Of a stretch of DNA of 64,000 nucleotides, positions 58,429 to 64,000 are shown piece by piece. The first letter of the stretch is position 1; each line of letters opens with the position of its first letter. The notes beneath the pieces are model-generated. The model had not been told where the DNA came from, ran no database searches, and was given only the letters and a program-made list of their open reading frames with translations. The DNA comes from Chromobacterium sp. ATCC 53434 (GTDB lineage: Bacteria; Pseudomonadota; Gammaproteobacteria; Burkholderiales; Chromobacteriaceae). The stretch spans positions 868,001 through 932,000 of the forward strand of contig NZ_CP025429.1 in assembly GCF_002848345.1 (NCBI RefSeq). Direction: 5' to 3'. The position numbers and the translations under genes are program-made.

Positions 58429-59586
58429 ATGGTTTCAAGCCTGAAGGATCAGCAGCAACTGGCGGCGGCATTCGAGCAATTCAATGTCGTGTCCAGTCAA
58501 CTCATTGATGCGTATAGGCAACTTGAGGTCCAGGTCAATGTCTTGAACGCCCAGCTGGACGAGGCCAACAATCAGTTGCGAAAACAGCGCGACGAGAACG
58601 CGGCGCTGGCCGAGCGCCTGGGCCTGCTGCTCAAGGTTTTGCCGGCCGGGGTCGTGGAGTTGGGGCCGGAAGGACGGGTGATCGCCGAGAATCTGGCCGC
58701 CGAATCGTTGTTAAATGGCTGTTATATAGGTGAAATGTGGTCCGATTTGCTGAGCCGGCTGCAGCGTTCCGAGCTGGACGACACCTATGAACTGGAGCAT
58801 GCGGACGGCATTAGCCGGCTGACGCTGCAGTATCAGGAGCTGCCAGCCTCCGGTGGCCGCATTGTGCTTATTCACGACGTGACCCGCTTGCACCAGCTGA
58901 CCGGCGAACTGGCGCAGCAGCAGAAACTGGCGTCGATGGGCAGCATGGCGGCGGCGCTGGCCCATCAGCTGCGCACGCCGCTGGCCAGCGCGATGTTGTA
59001 TACGGCCAACTTGAAGCAGGACATTCCCAGGCCGGAAGACCGGGCGCGTTTCGTCGACAAGAGTCTGGCGCGGATGCGGGCGCTGGAGGGGCTGATCCAG
59101 AACATGCTGGCTTATGTGCGCGGCCAGGTGTCCTCGCTGGAGATGGTGGAGGTGGCGGCCCTGCTGGATGACGTTTGTCCTGCGCTGGCGCCGCAATGCC
59201 ATGACAAAGGTGTGTTTTTTGATTGCAATCTGCCGGATATTTCTGCCATAACGGTCTTGGTGGACCGCAAGGTTTTGCAGGGCGCGTTGATCAATTTGCT
59301 GGAGAACGCGCTGCAGTTCACGCCGGCCGGCGGCCGGATCGGACTGGCGGTCGTCGAACAGGCGGACGGGGTGGTGTTCCGGGTCGACGACAGCGGGCCC
59401 GGAGTGGACGCCGCCGCCATGGACCGGATTTTCGAACCGTTCTTCACTCAGCGCCCAGGCGGAACGGGGCTGGGGTTGGCGATCGTGAAGAAGGTGGCGG
59501 AGGAGCTGGGAGGCGATGTACGTTGTTACAACAAGGTGACGGGCGGCGCCTGCTTCGAGTTGCGATTGCCGGCGTGTCCGCGTTAG
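58429..59586 (+). CDS. Cytosolic sensor histidine kinase, FlrB/FleS-like
   Basis: 385 residues, no membrane segments. A coiled coil (residues 20-60), a PAS-like domain (about 72-165), the H-box (MAAALAHQLRTPLASAM), N-box (LINLLENALQFTP) and G-boxes (VDDSGPGV, GTGLGLAIVKK). The layout is that of FlrB/FleS, which phosphorylates the sigma-54 activator FlrC/FleR. No such regulator gene is adjacent, so the partner is elsewhere or it acts on CheY2. Confidence 0.88.
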   Translation: MVSSLKDQQQLAAAFEQFNVVSSQLIDAYRQLEVQVNVLNAQLDEANNQLRKQRDENAALAERLGLLLKVLPAGVVELGPEGRVIAENLAAESLLNGCYIGEMWSDLLSRLQRSELDDTYELEHADGISRLTLQYQELPASGGRIVLIHDVTRLHQLTGELAQQQKLASMGSMAAALAHQLRTPLASAMLYTANLKQDIPRPEDRARFVDKSLARMRALEGLIQNMLAYVRGQVSSLEMVEVAALLDDVCPALAPQCHDKGVFFDCNLPDISAITVLVDRKVLQGALINLLENALQFTPAGGRIGLAVVEQADGVVFRVDDSGPGVDAAAMDRIFEPFFTQRPGGTGLGLAIVKKVAEELGGDVRCYNKVTGGACFELRLPACPR

Positions 59587-59650
59587 CGCCGGGCGCTGCG
59601 CGTTGTCCGTTCGATTTGTCTGCGAGTCTATTGGAAAGCCGAGGATTGCG

Positions 59651-59965
59651 ATGAGACCGATCGTGAAAGTCGAGGGGAATGTCGGGAAGATGATTCTGAT
59701 TGGGCAGTTCGACTTCAACCTGCACCGGGATTTCCGCCAGGCCAGCCAGGAGCTGCTGGACAACGGGACTGTGCAGGAGATTCATGTCGACTTCGACCAG
59801 GTGCCTTTTCTGGACAGCTCGGCGCTGGGCATGCTGCTGTTGCTGAAGGAGCGCGCCGCGGGACAGAAAAAGTCGATGATTCTGGTGAACTGCCACGAGG
59901 CGGTGATGCAGGTATTCGAGATCGCCTGCTTCAACAAGATGTTCACCATCCGCTCGGCCGGCTGA
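59651..59965 (+). CDS. STAS-domain protein, copy 1
   Basis: Anti-sigma-antagonist-like protein of 104 residues. The conserved loop FLDSSALGMLLLL has the Ser that is phosphorylated in the family. It may bind a partner-switch kinase or a receptor. Similar to the next gene. Starting ATG 59651 was chosen for equal length with copy 2. Confidence 0.87.
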   Translation: MRPIVKVEGNVGKMILIGQFDFNLHRDFRQASQELLDNGTVQEIHVDFDQVPFLDSSALGMLLLLKERAAGQKKSMILVNCHEAVMQVFEIACFNKMFTIRSAG

Positions 59966-60127
59966 GGCGCGGGCGGTCCGCTCTCCATCCGCGGCCGGAA
60001 CCGGCGCGGAGTCCCTGTCACGGCGCCTGCCGGGCTGCGGTCGGCGCGGCGGCAGCCTGGGCGCGCGCCGCGTTTCCACTAGCAGACCGGTCATGGCGGC
60101 CGGCCTGCGGACGCCTGAGGGTACGCG

Positions 60128-60442
60128 ATGAAACCGACTATCCAGTTTGACGGCGATATTGGAATCATGATGCTGATCGGCCCGTTCGATTTCAATTTGC
60201 ACCGCGAGTTTCGCCAAGCCAGCCAGGAGTTGCTGGAAAACGAGGTGGTGAAGGATGTCCGCATCGATTTCGAGCAGGTGCCCTCGCTGGACAGTTCGGC
60301 GCTGGGCATGCTGCTGCTGTTCCGCGAGCGGCTGGTCGGCGCGAAGAAGACCTCGCTGACGCTGACCAACTGCAAGCCGGAGGTGAAACAGGCTTTCGAG
60401 GCCGTCGGCTTGTTCCGGGAGTTCAATTTCCAACCGATTTGA
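60128..60442 (+). CDS. STAS-domain protein, copy 2
   Basis: 104 residues, clearly paralogous to copy 1 (both have FDFNLHR-x-FRQASQELL and LDSSALGMLLL). The 162 bases between them have no gene. Tandem duplication followed by divergence. Same loop Ser is present. Confidence 0.87.
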   Translation: MKPTIQFDGDIGIMMLIGPFDFNLHREFRQASQELLENEVVKDVRIDFEQVPSLDSSALGMLLLFRERLVGAKKTSLTLTNCKPEVKQAFEAVGLFREFNFQPI

Positions 60443-60606
60443 TGGCCTGGGCGAGGTTTTCCGACTTTGCGCGCAGAGGATCGAATGCCGGGGCGCGCTG
60501 TGTCGATAGGCTTGTCGGCGGACCGGCACAGTAAAAAGGCAAGGGATGGGCGGGGCTTGCAGTGGCAGTGGTCGTGACAACGGGAAGCACTGATAGCGGG
60601 AATGCC

Positions 60607-60972
60607 ATGGCTAAGAAAATCCTCACGGTGGACGATTCGGCGTCGATTCGTCAGATGGTCAGTTTTACCTTGAAGAGCGCCGGCTACGAGGTGGCCGAGG
60701 CGGTGGACGGCAATGCCGGCCTGAGCAAGGCGCAGGGGATGCAGTTCGATCTGGTGCTGACCGACCAGAACATGCCGGGCATGGACGGCCTGACGCTGAT
60801 CCGTTCGCTGCGCAAGCAGCCGTCGTACAACGCCACTCCCATCCTGATGTTGACCACCGAGTCCAGCGACCAGATGAAGGCGCTGGGCCGCGCCGCCGGC
60901 GCCACCGGCTGGCTGGTCAAGCCATTCGACCCCCAGAAGCTGCTCGATGTCGTGAAGCGTCTGGTCGGCTGA
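60607..60972 (+). CDS. cheY: CheY-like response regulator (system 2)
   Basis: Receiver of 121 residues: VDDSAS at the start, phospho-Asp53 (LTDQNMPGMDG), Thr in MLTTESS and Lys in LVKPFDP. It lies 28 bases before cheA2 and so is its likely target. Belongs to the TonB/pili-type or alternative-chemotaxis CheY group rather than the E. coli one. Confidence 0.93.
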   Translation: MAKKILTVDDSASIRQMVSFTLKSAGYEVAEAVDGNAGLSKAQGMQFDLVLTDQNMPGMDGLTLIRSLRKQPSYNATPILMLTTESSDQMKALGRAAGATGWLVKPFDPQKLLDVVKRLVG

Positions 60973-61000
60973 GCGCCTTCACCGCTACCGGGGGACGATT

Positions 61001-63193
61001 GTGGCAATCGATATGTCGCAGTTCCACCAGGTGTTCTTCGACGAGGCCGACGAGCATCTGGCAAGCATGGAGTCGCTGCTGCTGGCGATGGACGTGTCCT
61101 GTCCGGAGTCCGAGGACTTGCATGCGATATTCCGCGCCGCCCACTCGATCAAGGGCGGTGCCGCCACGTTCGGCTTCTCCGACATGGCCGATCTGACCCA
61201 TGTGCTGGAAAACCTGCTCGACTGGGTGCGCAAGGGCAGCATGGCGCTGACCGCGCCGATGGTGGACGTGTTCCTGCAGTCCAAGGATGTGCTGCTGGAC
61301 ATGCTGTCGGCGCACAAGGGCGGCGGCGAGGCCGATCCCGCCGTGGCCGAGGAGGTGAAGCGGCGGCTGATCGAGATCGAGAACGGCGCCGCTCCGGCCG
61401 GCGGCGGCGGGGACGCCGAGCCGGTCGCGGCGACAGAGGGCGAACCGGACGGCGACGGCCGGCTGTGGACGCTGTTCATCGAGTTGATGCCGGTCGACGG
61501 CGTCGACGCGCGCAAGGTGTTCGACGCGCTGGAGGTCCATGGCGATCTGACCGTGGTGCAGGATGGCGTGGCCGCCGAGGAGTTGCCGTGGGTGGCGGTG
61601 TTCACCTCGGCGCTGGTGGCGTCCGAAGTGGCCGAGTCGCTGGCCTTCATGCTGGCGCCGGGACAATACCGCATCAGCGTCGACCAGGGCGTCGAGGACA
61701 GCGGCGCCTTCGGTTTTTTCCAGCCCGGCGACAGCGCCGAGGCCGGCCGCGCGGCGCCGGTCCTGGAGGAGGACGCCGATGGCGGCTTCGGCCTGTTCGA
61801 GCCGCTGGCGCCGTCCGGCGCCGCGCCATCGGGCGGCCCGGATCAGGATATAGAGGGGGACGGCTTCGGCCTGTTCGCCCAGGCGCCGGGCCTCGCCAAG
61901 TCCGCCGAGGAGCCGGTCAAGCCGGCGGTTTCCGCCCAGCCCGCCGCCGCGGCGCGCCAGCCGGACAAGGCGGCCGCCGGCGCCGAGAACTCAATCCGCG
62001 TCAATATCGAGAAAGTCGACCTGCTGTTGAACCTGGTCGGGGAATTGGTGATCACCCAGTCGATGCTGATGCAGTCCGGCAGCCAGCTCGATCCGGTGGA
62101 GCACGAGCGCCTGTTGAACGGCATCAGCGCCTTGCAGCGCAATTCGCGCGAACTGCAGGAGGCGGTGATGTCGATCCGGATGACGCCGATCGCCTTCGTG
62201 TTCAACCGTTTTCCGCGCGTGGTGCGCGATCTGGCCGGCCGGCTCGGCAAGAAGGTCGAGCTGAAGATGGTCGGCGAGAACACCGAGCTGGACAAGGGCT
62301 TCATCGAGAAGCTGTCCGATCCGCTGACCCACTTGGTGCGCAACAGCCTGGACCATGGCATCGAATCCCCCGAGGAGCGGCAGGGCAAGGGCAAGTCGCC
62401 GACCGGCAGGCTGACGCTGCGGGCCTTCCACCAGGGCGGCAGCATCGTGATCGAGGTCAGCGACGACGGCGCCGGCCTGAACCGCGACCGCATCCTGGCC
62501 AAGGCGCGCGAGCGCGGCATGGCGGTGCCGGACGGCATTTCCGATCCTGAGGTGTGGGGACTGATCTTCGAGGCGGGCTTTTCCACCGCGGCCGAGGTCA
62601 CCGACGTGTCCGGCCGCGGCGTCGGCATGGACGTGGTCAAGCGCAACATCCAGGACATGGGCGGCCGCATCGAGATCGATTCGATGCCGGACGTCGGCAC
62701 CACGATGAGCATAAGGCTGCCGTTGACGCTGGCCATCATGGACGGCATGTCGGTGCGGGTCGGCGGCGAGATCTACGTGCTGCCGCTGGGTTTCATCCTG
62801 GAGTCGCTGCAGCCGGCCCGGCGCGAGATCAAGACGGTGGCCGGCCGCGGCGAGGTGGTGCACATCCGCGGCGAATACCTGCCCATCGTCACGCTGGCGC
62901 GCTATTTCGGCGTGACGGGCGCCAAGTCGGCGGCCGACGAGGGCATCCTGGTCATCGTCGAGGCCTCCGACGCCCGGGTGGCGCTGCTGGTCGACGATCT
63001 GATCGGCCAGCAGCAGTTCGTCGTCAAGAATCTGGAGACCAATTACCGCAAGGTGGACGGCTTGTCCGGCGCCACGATACTGGGAGACGGCCAGGTGGCG
63101 CTGATCCTGGACATATCAACCATCGCCCGCGCCAGTGGCGGCCAGCGGGCCGCGCAGCAGGCCGCCCAGCAGGCGGCCGGAGTAGTCGAGTGA
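61001..63193 (+). CDS. cheA: Chemotaxis histidine kinase CheA (system 2)
   Basis: 730 residues from a GTG start, which has GGGGA five bases ahead (an ATG 12 bases on is the alternative). Hpt with His48 ([16 protein letters not shown]); a long acidic middle of about 200 residues with Phe-Gly-Leu-Phe repeats (FGFFQP, FGLFEP, FGLFAQ); then dimer, kinase ([33 protein letters not shown]) and CheW domains. Distinct from CheA1 in length and linker. Confidence 0.95.
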   Translation: MAIDMSQFHQVFFDEADEHLASMESLLLAMDVSCPESEDLHAIFRAAHSIKGGAATFGFSDMADLTHVLENLLDWVRKGSMALTAPMVDVFLQSKDVLLDMLSAHKGGGEADPAVAEEVKRRLIEIENGAAPAGGGGDAEPVAATEGEPDGDGRLWTLFIELMPVDGVDARKVFDALEVHGDLTVVQDGVAAEELPWVAVFTSALVASEVAESLAFMLAPGQYRISVDQGVEDSGAFGFFQPGDSAEAGRAAPVLEEDADGGFGLFEPLAPSGAAPSGGPDQDIEGDGFGLFAQAPGLAKSAEEPVKPAVSAQPAAAARQPDKAAAGAENSIRVNIEKVDLLLNLVGELVITQSMLMQSGSQLDPVEHERLLNGISALQRNSRELQEAVMSIRMTPIAFVFNRFPRVVRDLAGRLGKKVELKMVGENTELDKGFIEKLSDPLTHLVRNSLDHGIESPEERQGKGKSPTGRLTLRAFHQGGSIVIEVSDDGAGLNRDRILAKARERGMAVPDGISDPEVWGLIFEAGFSTAAEVTDVSGRGVGMDVVKRNIQDMGGRIEIDSMPDVGTTMSIRLPLTLAIMDGMSVRVGGEIYVLPLGFILESLQPARREIKTVAGRGEVVHIRGEYLPIVTLARYFGVTGAKSAADEGILVIVEASDARVALLVDDLIGQQQFVVKNLETNYRKVDGLSGATILGDGQVALILDISTIARASGGQRAAQQAAQQAAGVVE

Positions 63194-63213
63194 GCCGCCC
63201 CGAAGGGAGAGGC

Positions 63214-63711
63214 ATGCAAGGCGACAACCTGAACGACGTGCAGGCGAGGGGCGCGGCTGCGCGCGAGTTGCTGGTGTTCACGCTGGGCAGCGAAGAGTAC
63301 GGCATCGACATCCTGAAGGTGCAGGAAATCCGCGGCTACGACACGGTGACCCGCATCGCCAACGCGCCGGAGTTCATCAAGGGGGTGATCAATCTGCGCG
63401 GCAGCATCGTGCCGATTGTCGATTTGCGGCTGAAGTTCGGGCTGGGCGAGCCGCAGTACAACGAATTCACCGTGGTGATCATTCTCAACGTCAGCCAGCG
63501 GACGGTCGGTATCGTGGTGGACGGCGTGTCCGACGTGATCCAGCTGGACAAGGATTCGATGCGGGCGCCGCCGGAGTTCGGCGCCAGCGTCGACACCGCT
63601 TACATCGAGGGGCTGGGTACGGTGGAGGAGCAGATGATCATCATCGTCGATATCGAGCGGCTGATGAGCAGCGACGAGATGGCTTTGACCGATGTGGCAG
63701 CCCGGGTGTGA
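63214..63711 (+). CDS. cheW: CheW coupling protein
   Basis: 165 residues with one CheW domain ([37 protein letters not shown]). Bridges receptors to CheA2. AGGGAGA precedes the start; it lies 20 bases after cheA2. Confidence 0.95.
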   Translation: MQGDNLNDVQARGAAARELLVFTLGSEEYGIDILKVQEIRGYDTVTRIANAPEFIKGVINLRGSIVPIVDLRLKFGLGEPQYNEFTVVIILNVSQRTVGIVVDGVSDVIQLDKDSMRAPPEFGASVDTAYIEGLGTVEEQMIIIVDIERLMSSDEMALTDVAARV

Positions 63712-63712
63712 C

Positions 63713-63743
63713 GGCCGGTTCACGATCTTGTCGTGAACCGGCC
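63713..63743. repeat. Stem-loop between cheW and the receptor gene
   Basis: GGCCGGTTCACGA (63713-63725) exactly complements TCGTGAACCGGCC (63731-63743), a 13-bp stem with a TCTTG loop starting two bases after the cheW stop. No T-run follows, so it is more likely an mRNA-stability or processing element than a terminator. Confidence 0.7.
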
Positions 63744-63775
63744 CTGAGTCCCGGACCGGAATGGGGAGACGCAAG

Positions 63776-64000
63776 ATGAGCGAGATGAAGTTCAGGCATC
63801 AGCTGGCCCTGGGGTTCGGGTTGCTGGCGGCGGCGATGGCGGCAGTCCTGTTCCTCGCGCAATCGCAGCAGCGCCGGATGCAGGGCGCCGCCGACGATTT
63901 TGTCGCCGGACAGGCGGTGCAGGTCGGCCAGCTGGCGCAGGCCAGCCGCGCCCAGGAAGCCGCCGGCCAGTTGCTGGGGCTGTTGGCCGCGCTGCAGAGC
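63776..64000 (+). CDS. Methyl-accepting chemotaxis protein (N-terminus only)
   Basis: 75 codons to the window edge. A short cytoplasmic start (MSEMKFRHQ), a membrane helix (LALGFGLLAAAMAAVLFLA) and the beginning of a helical periplasmic domain are typical of MCPs. GGGGAG precedes the start. Position after cheA2-cheW suggests it is the dedicated receptor of system 2. Confidence 0.72.
   Translation, partial: MSEMKFRHQLALGFGLLAAAMAAVLFLAQSQQRRMQGAADDFVAGQAVQVGQLAQASRAQEAAGQLLGLLAALQS

Overview
The window is high-GC bacterial chromosome, densely packed with genes, and it looks like a Chromobacterium-type betaproteobacterium (Neisseriales). Three things point there: the core order pyrG-kdsA-eno-ftsB, a TadA carrying an N-terminal TfoX-C-like domain, and large chemotaxis and c-di-GMP gene sets. 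The genus is my inference from protein character and gene order; I could run no search. No rRNA, tRNA or CRISPR array was seen.

Left part (1-14.1 kb) holds small stress modules, each with its own regulator and readable operators. (a) An Old Yellow Enzyme reductase, a nitroreductase and a NemR/TetR repressor, with two copies of one palindrome (TAGAC-N5-GTCTA). (b) A secreted metallophosphoesterase with a cupredoxin. (c) RcnR/RcnA nickel-cobalt efflux with two tandem RcnR sites. (d) A nitric-oxide regulon: quinol NO reductase (norB), flavohaemoglobin (hmp) and the repressor nsrR, with AAGATG-N11-CATCTT operators before norB and hmp. Between norB and hmp lie a GNAT acetyltransferase, a small secreted Cys-rich protein and an extracellular glucoamylase.

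Middle part (14.1-39.4 kb) is accessory and transport DNA. An IS630-type element sits inside the 3' end of the second gene of a YdcZ/DUF606 transporter pair, and the ancestral reading frame can be rebuilt across it. Next come a LysR regulator with photolyase, an AraC regulator with an EamA exporter, and a divergent NRAMP transporter with a long structured leader followed by an MgtC-like protein (probably magnesium). Class I fumarase, an L,D-transpeptidase, TadA, a low-complexity protein behind a good sigma-28 promoter, a yqjDEK-like envelope operon, two MFS transporters, and a periplasmic binding protein paired with a membrane diguanylate cyclase follow.

Right part (39.5-53 kb) is mostly housekeeping: guaA, smpB, ratA, rnfH, a cytosolic GGDEF protein, ftsB, eno, kdsA, pyrG, rpmB, rpmG, a family 4 uracil-DNA glycosylase, rimI and tsaB.

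The end (51.9-64 kb) is a divergent signalling locus. Leftward run two CheV, CheY, CheZ, CheA and an EAL/HDOD protein. Rightward run a FlrB/FleS-like kinase, two paralogous STAS proteins, a second CheY, a second CheA, CheW and the start of a chemoreceptor. Two complete CheA-CheY sets therefore sit back to back.
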